Assembly (NCBI RefSeq): GCF_052119705.1 | Contig: NZ_JBGQOP010000010.1 | Location: forward strand, 1-64,000 | DNA length: 64,000 bases | Direction of reading: 5' to 3' | From: Oceanimonas sp052119705 | GTDB lineage: Bacteria; Pseudomonadota; Gammaproteobacteria; Enterobacterales; Aeromonadaceae | Shown here: positions 1 through 7,134 of the stretch, one piece after another | Numbering within the stretch: position 1 is the stretch's first letter | Layout of the letters: every line of letters begins with the position of its first letter | Translations under genes and position numbers: made by a program | The notes under the pieces: generated by a model | Seen by the model: the letters and a program-made list of their open reading frames with translations, nothing else | Database searches by the model: none | What the model was told of the DNA's origin: nothing

Positions 1-35
1 GGCCTGCCGAACAAGTTGGCAGCTACAAAAACCTA
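1..35 (+). repeat. Right half of dispersed palindromic element A (cut by window edge)
   Basis: The first 35 bases (GCCGAACAAGTTGGCAGC, then TACAAAAACC) are the reverse complement of bases 25410-25440 and nearly match 49252-49288, where the whole element is present. The left half of this copy would lie outside the window. From here to the first gene (354) the DNA holds only repeat modules and no convincing gene. Confidence 0.8.
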
Positions 36-254
36 AATAAGGCAGCATACTGGCTGAGGTTCATAAGTAATCAGGAATGGATAAGGGCCAGATACTAAAC
101 CCTCTCGAAGCAAGCCCTTACCATTAAATATCTGTGGCTCTTGTCGCCCGTGAACTACGCCCGTGACGCTCGTAAACAAAGAGAGGGGGCTTGCGTGGCG
201 AAAATAGCTCTTCTCTCTAGTCTTGGTCGGTGGATCTTTAGATTTGATCGGTTA

Positions 255-340
255 GCTCGGCGCTTGGTGCTCAACGCTTGGCGCTGTACTATCTCACCAT
301 TCACCATTCACCATTCACCATTCACCATTCACCATTCACC
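255..340 (+). repeat. GCTTGGCGCT module plus (TCACCAT) heptamer tandem repeat
   Basis: Bases 294-335 are six perfect head-to-tail copies of the heptamer TCACCAT, followed by a partial TCACC. They sit directly after a GCTCGGCGCTTGG...GGCGCT module that recurs, followed by CTCAC-type sequence, at 7110-7137, 12198-12243 and elsewhere. The tract ends 13 bp before the first gene start, so copy-number change could affect its leader. Confidence 0.85.
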
Positions 341-353
341 CGAGATCCCTGCT

Positions 354-1025
354 ATGGAGCATTTTGATACTATTTTTCAGCGTGCCAGCGAACGCCACGG
401 GGGAGCTGCCAAACTAAAAGCCTTGATTGCCACACCGGTTGCTAAGCCAGAGCTGTTAGCGGCCATCAGTGACGATCGTTGGTTATCTTCCTTTACCATG
501 AGCTTGTTTCAATCGGGGTTCGTGTTTCAGGTGATCCGTAATAAATGGCCGGAGTTTGAGCGGGCGTTTTTTGGCTTCGATCCTGAAAAAATGCTGATGT
601 TGGATGGGAGTCACTTTGAGCGTTTAAATAATGACGCCAGTATAGTGCGCCACGCCAGAAAAATTGCCACAGTGCCGGCTAATGCACGCATGATCTTAGA
701 GCTGGGTAAGCCTTATGGCGGTTTTGGTGCCTTAGTGGCGCAATGGCCAAAAGACGACATCACAGGTTTGTGGCAAATGATCAAGAAACACGGCCAATTG
801 CTAGGCGGCAATATTGGCCCTTATGCGCTTCGCCGTTTAGGCGTGGACACTTTCGTGTTTACCGGCGATGTGAGCGCCTATTTACGCCACCATCAGGTGG
901 TTGAGGCCGGTCTTAGCAGCCAAAAAGGATTGCGCCAAGCCCAAGCCGCCTTTAATGAGTGGCACCAGCAAAGTGGCTTCAGCTACGCTGAAATTAGCAA
1001 GACCATTGCCCATTCGATAGGGTAA
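354..1025 (+). CDS. DNA-3-methyladenine glycosylase I-like protein (Tag/COG2818 family)
   Basis: The 223-residue protein resembles the helix-hairpin-helix alkylbase glycosylase family of Tag, which removes 3-methyladenine from DNA. The Tag-like core is visible at residues 35-110: FQSGFVFQVIRNKWPEF, then FFGFDPEKM, then DASIVRHARKI. The classical Tag zinc ligands (an N-terminal Cys in a C-W motif and the C-terminal His/Cys pair) are not evident, so it belongs to a zinc-less branch and its substrate is uncertain. The frame is open from 141, but the upstream part translates the heptamer repeat as THHSPF-type sequence. The ATG at 354 begins the conserved region and is preferred. No operon partner; tesA lies convergently downstream. 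Confidence 0.75.
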   Translation: MEHFDTIFQRASERHGGAAKLKALIATPVAKPELLAAISDDRWLSSFTMSLFQSGFVFQVIRNKWPEFERAFFGFDPEKMLMLDGSHFERLNNDASIVRHARKIATVPANARMILELGKPYGGFGALVAQWPKDDITGLWQMIKKHGQLLGGNIGPYALRRLGVDTFVFTGDVSAYLRHHQVVEAGLSSQKGLRQAQAAFNEWHQQSGFSYAEISKTIAHSIG

Positions 1026-1100
1026 AGCCACGGTAAGCTTTCAGCGGTCAGAGAAATCCCCAGTTTATGTACATAAGATGCTTACCTTTGACTGACATGC

Positions 1101-1715
1101 TTAGAGCTTACGGCTATCAGTCAAGTAAGGCACTAAAAAACCGTGTACTTGGCTAACGATGGCATCTTGTGCCTGAGCCGTGGGGTGAATGCCGTCGTCC
1201 ATTAACATGCCGTCTTGACCAATTAAAGGCGCCACAAAAAAAGGCAACAGCGGTACTTTATGGGCTTTAGCTAAATCACTAAAGATGGCCTCAAATTTTT
1301 GCAGATAACGGCGACCATAGTTAGGCGGCAGTTGAATGTCGGTCAAGATCACCTTGGCGCCGCTGTCTTGGGCCATATTAATCATCTGGTTTAAGTTTTT
1401 TTCAATCAAGGCCGGCGGTAAGCCGCGCAAGCCATCGTTGCCGCCCAGCTCCAGTAACACTAAGCTTGGCTGGTGCTTTTTTAGTAACGCGGGTAGGCGT
1501 TGCAAGCCACCTTGGGTAGTGTCGCCACTGACGCTGGCATTTACCAATTCCACCGCTAATCCTTCTTGTTGCCAGCGTTTAGCTAACAGTTGCGGCCAAG
1601 CTTGACTCGCATTCATCCGATAACCGGCGCTTAGGCTGTCGCCTAAGATCAGTATGGTGTTAGCATGGGTTACAGATGAAACCAGTATTAGCAGTAGTAG
1701 AAGGACACGTGACAT
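1101..1715 (-). CDS. tesA: Multifunctional acyl-CoA thioesterase I / protease I / lysophospholipase L1
   Basis: This 204-residue SGNH hydrolase cleaves acyl-CoA, lysophospholipid and other esters in the periplasm. It has an N-terminal signal peptide (about residues 1-18, ending THA). The SGNH blocks are all present: GDSLSAG with nucleophile Ser27, VSGDTTQ, LGGNDGLRG, and DDGIHP with the catalytic Asp/His. The frame is open further upstream, but the ATG at 1715 directly precedes the signal peptide. That codon overlaps the start codon of divergent ybbA, an arrangement in which each gene's promoter must lie inside the other's coding sequence. The tesA/ybbA/ybbP neighbourhood is the same in E. 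coli. Confidence 0.95.
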   Translation of the reverse strand: MSRVLLLLLILVSSVTHANTILILGDSLSAGYRMNASQAWPQLLAKRWQQEGLAVELVNASVSGDTTQGGLQRLPALLKKHQPSLVLLELGGNDGLRGLPPALIEKNLNQMINMAQDSGAKVILTDIQLPPNYGRRYLQKFEAIFSDLAKAHKVPLLPFFVAPLIGQDGMLMDDGIHPTAQAQDAIVSQVHGFLVPYLTDSRKL

Positions 1716-2412
1716 GACAAATTCTCCGGTGATCAAAGTGGTTGGGCTTAGCCAAATAGTAGAGTTTGAAAGTAGATCGCTCGATGCCCAGACGCTCACT
1801 ATCCTTGAGGGGATAGACTTTGAAGTCAAGGCCGGTGAAAGCGTGGCTTTGGTCGGCGCCTCTGGCTCAGGCAAGTCCACCTTGCTCGGTTTGCTGGCAG
1901 GGTTAGACTCTGCCAGTCACGGCGACATCTACATTAATGGCCAGTCATTGGCTCAGCTTAATGAAGAGCAGCGAGCGCAACTGCGTGGTCAACATATTGG
2001 CTTTGTGTTTCAGTCGTTTTTACTGCTGCCCACCTTAACTGCCCTCGAAAACGTGATGCTGCCTGCACAATTGCAAGGTCAGAAAAATAGCGAGCAGCGT
2101 GCGCGAGAATTACTGGCTCAAGTGGGCTTAAGCGAGCGACTGCGCCATTTCCCTAGCCAGTTATCGGGCGGCGAGCAGCAGCGGGTGGCCATAGCTCGTG
2201 CCTTTATGACGCAGCCGGATATTTTATTGGCCGACGAACCCACAGGAAATTTGGACACGCACACAGGTAGTCAGATTATAGCGCTGCTGTTTGAACTCAA
2301 TAAAACCCATGGTACTACGCTGTTGATGGTGACTCACGATGAATCCTTGGCTGCACGTTGTGATCGCCGTTTGGTGATGACCGCCGGCCGTTTGGAGGAA
2401 CAGAATGCCTAA
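1714..2412 (+). CDS. ybbA: ABC transporter ATPase YbbA (MacB/LolD-like)
   Basis: The 232-residue nucleotide-binding subunit belongs to the type VII (LolD/MacB) ABC family and should energise the YbbP permease encoded next. Walker A is GASGSGKST (about residues 47-55), the Q-loop FVFQSF follows, the signature is LSGGEQQR, and Walker B is ILLADEPTGNLD with an H-loop VTHD. The ATG at 1714 aligns with family starts. Its first bases overlap the tesA start codon on the other strand (CATG at 1713-1716). It overlaps ybbP by 8 bp, implying translational coupling. Confidence 0.95.
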   Translation: MTNSPVIKVVGLSQIVEFESRSLDAQTLTILEGIDFEVKAGESVALVGASGSGKSTLLGLLAGLDSASHGDIYINGQSLAQLNEEQRAQLRGQHIGFVFQSFLLLPTLTALENVMLPAQLQGQKNSEQRARELLAQVGLSERLRHFPSQLSGGEQQRVAIARAFMTQPDILLADEPTGNLDTHTGSQIIALLFELNKTHGTTLLMVTHDESLAARCDRRLVMTAGRLEEQNA

Positions 2413-4852
2413 CTTAAGTTCGAGCCTAGGCTTAGGTTTAGTGTGGCGAGAAATCGGTCGCGGTCCTTTGCGGCTGTTTTTATTGTCTTTGGCCTTAAGT
2501 GTGGCCAGTATTTTGAGCGTCACTTTGGTGGCGGATAGACTCAATCAGGCGTTGTCAGTCTCGGGCCGTGACTATATTGGTGCCGACAGGGTGTTATCCA
2601 GTACCCGCGCCCTCGATAATATTTGGTTGGAACAGGCTAAAGCGCGAGGGCTTGACGTGTCGCGTACTCAATCTTTTCAAAGTGTGCTCTTTGCCGATGA
2701 CGAGCTGCAGTTAGCCAGCGTGCGGGCCGTGGATAATGCCTTTCCTTTCTATGGCGAGCTCAAGCTATCTCCACAGCAGACCATTGCGCCCGGTCATATT
2801 TGGCTATCGGCCCGCTTATTGACCTTACTCAAACTTAACGTTGGCAGCACAGTCGAGCTGGGTAATCTGCAGTTAAGGGTGGCGGGTGAGCTGGTATCTG
2901 AGCCGGATCAGGGGTTTTCGCCAGCATTATTGGCACCGCGTGCGCTTATTCACCTAGATGATGTGGCGGCCACCGGGATTGCAATGGCCGGCAGTCGGGT
3001 TAGTTATCGTTATTTATTTAAAGGCCGCACCCAGCAACTAGCCCGTTTCGAGGCTTGGGCTAAGCCGCAATTACAAGTGGGGCAAACCTGGTTGGGGCCA
3101 GATAGCGCCGACACCCCTGTGGCCACCTCACTAGCGCGTGCCGAGCAGTTTTTTCGCCTAGCGGCCCTCATTGGTGTGTTGCTGGGTATCTTGGCCATGG
3201 CCATCGCCTTGGGTTATTTTTCTCGCCGTGAGCAAGACCGTATTGCCTTGTTAAAAACCCTAGGTGCGAGCCGCCAAGCCTTACTGATCTGGCTTGCCAA
3301 ACTACTGTTAAGCCTCTTAATACTGGGATCTTTGCTGGGTGGCGTAGTCGGTTACGGCCTGCATAAAATGATTTTACTTAGCCTAGGCGAGGCCTTGAAC
3401 CTGCCGTTGCCGGCTCCGTCTTGGCAGCCGTTTGCCTTGGCGCTGGGCTTAGGCATGTTAACCACGCTTATGCTGTCTGTGGTGCCCATGTTGCGCTTAT
3501 TAAAGGTGCCGCCATTAAGAGTGCTGCGCAATGAAGCCGAGGCGCGTATTCCCGTATGGTGGAGTGTGAGCATTTTATTCAGCGCTACCTTTGTGTTGAG
3601 CTGGTTATTTGCCGGCGATCTCGCCTTGGCGGCTGGCTTATTACTCGGCCTGCTGACACTGATCCTTATCTTGGGCGGCGTGTGTGGCTTAATGCTGATA
3701 CTGGCCAAGCGCAGTGGCGGCAGCATAGCTTTTCGTCTGGCGCTGAGCCGCTTGGAGCGAGCTCGTTTAACCACCATGTTGCAGTTTGGCGGCGTGGCGC
3801 TGGCGTTATTCTTAGGCTGCTTATTATGGGTGGTGCGCGGTGAATTAGTGGACGGCTTCTTAGCCAAGTTACCTGCTGACGCGCCCAACCGTTTTGTGAT
3901 CAACATTGCCGACTATGAATTAGCGCCGCTGCAGCAAAAGCTGGACGGGGCAGGGCTTGAGCGTTCGGTGTTTTATCCCATAGTGCGCGGCCGGTTAACG
4001 GCCATTAATGATAAGCCCACGGCGTCGGATGTAGACAGCGCTCCGAGTGATAATAACGACGGCGGCGTGGGCCGTGAGCTCAACCTGACTTACAGCCCAG
4101 AGTTACCCGAGGGCAATCGCATCTTAAGTGGCGACTGGACGCAGGCGCCCGATAGCGTGTCGGTGGAGTCGGGCTTAGCCGAGCGCTTACAGTTAAAGCT
4201 AGGCGACCGTGTCACGCTGGACTTAGCCGGTGAGCAAGTATCGGCCGAGGTAAAAAATATTCGAGAAGTAGATTGGGACAGCATGAAACCCAACTTTTAT
4301 TTGATCTTTAGCCCTGACGTGTTGGACCCGTATTCGGCCACTTGGTTGGCCAGTTTTTACTTGCCGGCTGAACAACAAGCCTTAGAAATTGAGCTGATCC
4401 GCGCCTTTCCTACCGTGACTATCTTGGACGTAGCAGCGCTATTGCAGCAATTACGCCAAGTGCTGGCGCAAGTTAGCCAAGCGCTGTTAGTGATCATGGG
4501 CTTAGTGATAGTGGCCAGCATCTTAGTGCTATTGGCGCAACTAGAAACCACGCTCGAGAGTCGGCGTCGCGAGCTGGTGTTGTTGCGTACCTTAGGGGCC
4601 AGCGAGTACTTAATACAGGCGTCATTGCGTTGGGAATGGTTGGCAGCAGGTGTGGCGGCAGGTTTGGCCGCCGCCTTAGGAGTGGAGCTGTGTGTGGCTA
4701 TTCTTTTGCCTTATTGGTTGGGTCTGCCTTGGCAGCCGCATCCGGTGTTGTGGATAGCGCTGCCGGCACTTGGCGCTGCTTTATTGCTGCTGACCGGTCG
4801 TTTGGGAGGCATAACTCGTACTAGCCTAATGAGCCGCTTGCGCCAGTGGTGA
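2405..4852 (+). CDS. ybbP: FtsX-like ABC permease YbbP
   Basis: The 815-residue inner-membrane permease has the layout of the FtsX/MacB superfamily: an N-terminal membrane helix with an extracytoplasmic MacB-PCD-like region, a first FtsX module at about residues 250-375, a central pair of helices at about 385-440, a second periplasmic region, and a C-terminal FtsX module at about 690-805 ending in a cytoplasmic tail. It pairs with YbbA. The natural substrate is unsettled; the periplasmic thioesterase TesA is always next door, which hints at lipid or ester handling. It overlaps ybbA by 8 bp. It converges on yfcH through a hairpin at 4863-4906. Confidence 0.92.
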   Translation: MPNLSSSLGLGLVWREIGRGPLRLFLLSLALSVASILSVTLVADRLNQALSVSGRDYIGADRVLSSTRALDNIWLEQAKARGLDVSRTQSFQSVLFADDELQLASVRAVDNAFPFYGELKLSPQQTIAPGHIWLSARLLTLLKLNVGSTVELGNLQLRVAGELVSEPDQGFSPALLAPRALIHLDDVAATGIAMAGSRVSYRYLFKGRTQQLARFEAWAKPQLQVGQTWLGPDSADTPVATSLARAEQFFRLAALIGVLLGILAMAIALGYFSRREQDRIALLKTLGASRQALLIWLAKLLLSLLILGSLLGGVVGYGLHKMILLSLGEALNLPLPAPSWQPFALALGLGMLTTLMLSVVPMLRLLKVPPLRVLRNEAEARIPVWWSVSILFSATFVLSWLFAGDLALAAGLLLGLLTLILILGGVCGLMLILAKRSGGSIAFRLALSRLERARLTTMLQFGGVALALFLGCLLWVVRGELVDGFLAKLPADAPNRFVINIADYELAPLQQKLDGAGLERSVFYPIVRGRLTAINDKPTASDVDSAPSDNNDGGVGRELNLTYSPELPEGNRILSGDWTQAPDSVSVESGLAERLQLKLGDRVTLDLAGEQVSAEVKNIREVDWDSMKPNFYLIFSPDVLDPYSATWLASFYLPAEQQALEIELIRAFPTVTILDVAALLQQLRQVLAQVSQALLVIMGLVIVASILVLLAQLETTLESRRRELVLLRTLGASEYLIQASLRWEWLAAGVAAGLAAALGVELCVAILLPYWLGLPWQPHPVLWIALPALGAALLLLTGRLGGITRTSLMSRLRQW

Positions 4853-4862
4853 ATCTGTCCGG

Positions 4863-4906
4863 TGAGGAGTGAATTGTGGATGTTACGCCTCACCATTCAC
4901 GCCTCA
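4863..4906. terminator. Hairpin between convergent ybbP and yfcH, overlapping the yfcH stop
   Basis: TGAGGAGTGAAT (4863-4874) pairs with ATTCACGCCTCA (4895-4906), 11 of 12 bp, with a 20 nt loop. The yfcH stop codon (4904-4906) is inside the right arm. There is no long T-run, so termination strength is uncertain. The arms belong to the recurring CTCACC/TTCAC module family. Confidence 0.5.
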
Positions 4907-5800
4907 CGGATTTAAGGTTTCCTTTAATGCCTTTTCTAGCGTGGGATAGCGAAAGTGAAAACCGGCGCATTGTAGGCGCACCGGCATCACCCGTTGGCCG
5001 GTTAATAGTAAGTCGGCCATCTCGCCAAAGGCTAAGCGCATTACCCAAGCGGGCACGCGAGCAAAGTGCGGCTTATTTAGCACCTGCGCCAAGGTTTTGC
5101 TGAATTGCTGATTGGTTACCGGCTCAGGGGCGCTGGCATTAAATGCGCCCGAGCACTCTTCGTGCTCCAGCAAAAACAGTAATAAGCTCACCACGTCATC
5201 TATGTGGATCCACGACATATACTGTTTGCCCGAGCCAATCGGGCCGCCTAAGCCTAAGCGGTAACTGGGCAGCATCTTCTTTAAGGCGCCGCCATCAGGG
5301 CCTAACACTACGGCTAAGCGGATGCAGCACACGCGGGTCTGCTCGCTGGCGGCGGCTTGGGCCAGTTGCTCCCATTGGGCGCACACCTTATTACTGAATT
5401 CTGGGTGTGGGCTTGAGTCTTCGTCTACTAGAGCATCGCCTTGGCGGCCGTAATAGCCGACGGCTGACCCACTGATCAGCACCTTGGGTGCTTGAGTGCC
5501 GGCGTTCAGCTTTTCTACTAACTGTTCGGTTAGCTGCCAGCGGCTTTGACAAATACGCTGCTTTTGCGCTGAGCTCCAACGCTTGTCGGCGATGGGCTCA
5601 CCTGCCAGATTGATCACCGCATCAAATTGATCCAAATTTTCCAGCTCATTCAAAGAAGACAGGGCCTGAACGTCGTGGCCTAACTGCTGATACACCTTAG
5701 CGGGAGTACGGCTCAGCACAGTGACCTCATGATGATGCCGCAAATGAGGCACTAAGCGACGGCCCACAAAGCCGGTACCACCGGTTATTAATATCTTCAT
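4904..5800 (-). CDS. yfcH: NAD(P)-dependent epimerase, SDR39U1/YfcH family
   Basis: The 298-residue protein is an atypical short-chain dehydrogenase (TIGR01777 family) with a Rossmann N-terminus, ILITGGTGFVGRRL, at residues 3-16. The family substrate is unknown. NLAGEPIADKRWS (about 65-77) and SGSAVGYYGRQGD (about 110-122) are family hallmarks, and the C-terminal DUF1731-like region (about 245-295, PAWVMRLAFGEMADLLLTG) is complete. Length matches E. coli YfcH (297). It is monocistronic, converging with ybbP. Confidence 0.92.
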   Translation of the reverse strand: MKILITGGTGFVGRRLVPHLRHHHEVTVLSRTPAKVYQQLGHDVQALSSLNELENLDQFDAVINLAGEPIADKRWSSAQKQRICQSRWQLTEQLVEKLNAGTQAPKVLISGSAVGYYGRQGDALVDEDSSPHPEFSNKVCAQWEQLAQAAASEQTRVCCIRLAVVLGPDGGALKKMLPSYRLGLGGPIGSGKQYMSWIHIDDVVSLLLFLLEHEECSGAFNASAPEPVTNQQFSKTLAQVLNKPHFARVPAWVMRLAFGEMADLLLTGQRVMPVRLQCAGFHFRYPTLEKALKETLNP

Positions 5801-6228
5801 GATTGCCTTCCTCTATTTTTGCAGCCAAATGGCGACATATAAATGCATGTTTAGCTTCTTATTCTAGCAGTATCATAAGTTGAGCATTGTGATCCCTGTT
5901 AGAACAAGGAGTTAGAATACGCTCCTTCGGGGAGCCGTAATCTATAAGCGGTAATGGTGTAGCAAGCTAACCTGGCACGGGTTTTGTTCTGTGGATCGAG
6001 AAAGGATTGCTGAGGCAGAAAATAGCAGAGGGAGCGGGCTGGGAATATAAAGCGAGAAACGGGGTATAAAACCGAGGTTATCTAAGTGTGTTATCCACAT
6101 AGGTTATCCACATTTTCTGTGAATAAGTCTGTAGATGACCTCGGGTATTAACGCTAGCTTGTTGATCTTACATCAATTAAGTAACTGACCAGGGATCAAG
6201 CAAGATCCAGCCATATTAAGCAATAGGC
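5801..6228. other. 428 bp spacer holding a DnaA-box cluster
   Basis: No gene was seen. The spacer lies between the yfcH start and the tpx stop. It is AT-rich, carries scattered GATC sites (about 5889-5894 and 6162-6210) and the DnaA-box cluster listed separately. The yfcH promoter must lie at its left end. Confidence 0.6.
6091..6126. promoter_or_regulatory. Cluster of DnaA boxes
   Basis: Two perfect consensus DnaA boxes, TTATCCACA at 6091-6099 and 6104-6112, lie on the same strand 13 bp apart. A third, weaker site (TTATTCACA on the reverse strand, 6118-6126) follows. Clusters of this kind bind the replication initiator DnaA at oriC, at titration or reactivation sites, or at regulated promoters. 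The neighbours (yfcH, tpx) are not those of oriC. Confidence 0.7.
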
Positions 6229-6729
6229 TTAAGCCAGAGCAGCAATAGCGGCGTCGTAAGCAGGCTCTTCAGTCAGTTCAGCAACCAGCTGGCTGTAAAC
6301 TACTTTGCCTTGCTCATCGATGGCAACCACGGCGCGAGCCGCAAGACCACGCAGAGCGCTGTCGCTGATTGCTACGCCGTAGGCGTTTAAGAAGTCAGCG
6401 TTACGGAATGCAGATGCAGTTTGTACGTTTTCGATGCCTTCGGCACCACAAAAACGACCCAGTGCGAACGGCAGATCCATAGACACGCAGATCACTTTGG
6501 TGTTGCTTAACGCTGCCGCTTTTTCGTTGAACGCACGTACGCTAGCTGCACAGGTGCCAGTGTCAACGCTTGGGAAGATGTTCAGTATTACTTTTTGACC
6601 TTTGAAATCAGCCAATTTAATGTCGTTCAGTTCGCCATTGGTCAGGGTGAAATCAGCAGCGGCTTGGCCTGCTTGTGGAAACTGGCCAGATACGGCAACA
6701 GGATTACCTTGGAATGTGATGCTAGACAT
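6229..6729 (-). CDS. tpx: Thiol peroxidase (atypical 2-Cys peroxiredoxin)
   Basis: The 166-residue protein reduces hydrogen and alkyl peroxides, with thioredoxin as usual reductant, and in this family is periplasmic or cytoplasmic. The peroxidatic Cys60 is in the signature PSVDTGTCAASV and the resolving Cys94 in GRFCGAEG, the spacing typical of Tpx. Length is normal (E. coli 168). It is monocistronic. On its coding strand, AT-rich sequence upstream (6790-6850) could hold the promoter. Confidence 0.96.
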   Translation of the reverse strand: MSSITFQGNPVAVSGQFPQAGQAAADFTLTNGELNDIKLADFKGQKVILNIFPSVDTGTCAASVRAFNEKAAALSNTKVICVSMDLPFALGRFCGAEGIENVQTASAFRNADFLNAYGVAISDSALRGLAARAVVAIDEQGKVVYSQLVAELTEEPAYDAAIAALA

Positions 6730-7134
6730 GTTTACGTTCCTAATATGAGGTTATGTATTAAAGGCCTATGTGTTACGAGCCATGTTAAAAAATTATATTG
6801 CAGCGGTTAACTTACCAGTTTTAGGCATAAGGAAAAGGTTTTTATTTTTTCCCTAACGCCTTGAAAGCCAAAAACACAGCGCTAAGCGGTCAGTTAACGG
6901 CAACACCAAGACCTGACTGCTATATTGCCAAGGCTCTTTGTTGCGAGAATAACAGAACAACGCGGGCATAGGGTAAGCTCAAGAGCAACAATACGTCATG
7001 GACTAGAGCTTATCCCCTACGGTCTTGGTACTTGTCGTGCTTATCTTTATTTTTCCGTGTGTGCTGTGTTCTTGCGTGGCAAAAATCCTTAGTCTTTATT
7101 TAGTTCAGCGCTTAGCTGGGCGCTATCTCACGCC
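6730..7134. other. 405 bp spacer: tpx leader and repeat fragments
   Basis: No gene was seen. The left part is the tpx upstream region. The right part (about 7045-7137) joins a right-end fragment of the GCCACGG element (TTTTTCCGTG...GCGTGGCAAAAATC) to a GCTGGGCGCT module and a CTCACGCCTTACTC module that runs into the pta stop. The same three-module order is seen at 190-340. Confidence 0.65.

Noticed and set aside
294..340. CRISPR-like repeat array
   Set aside because: Units are 7 bp, directly adjacent and without spacers, so it is a simple tandem repeat.
5801..6228. Replication origin (oriC)
   Set aside because: DnaA boxes and some GATC sites are present, but AT-rich 13-mers and the conserved oriC neighbours are missing.
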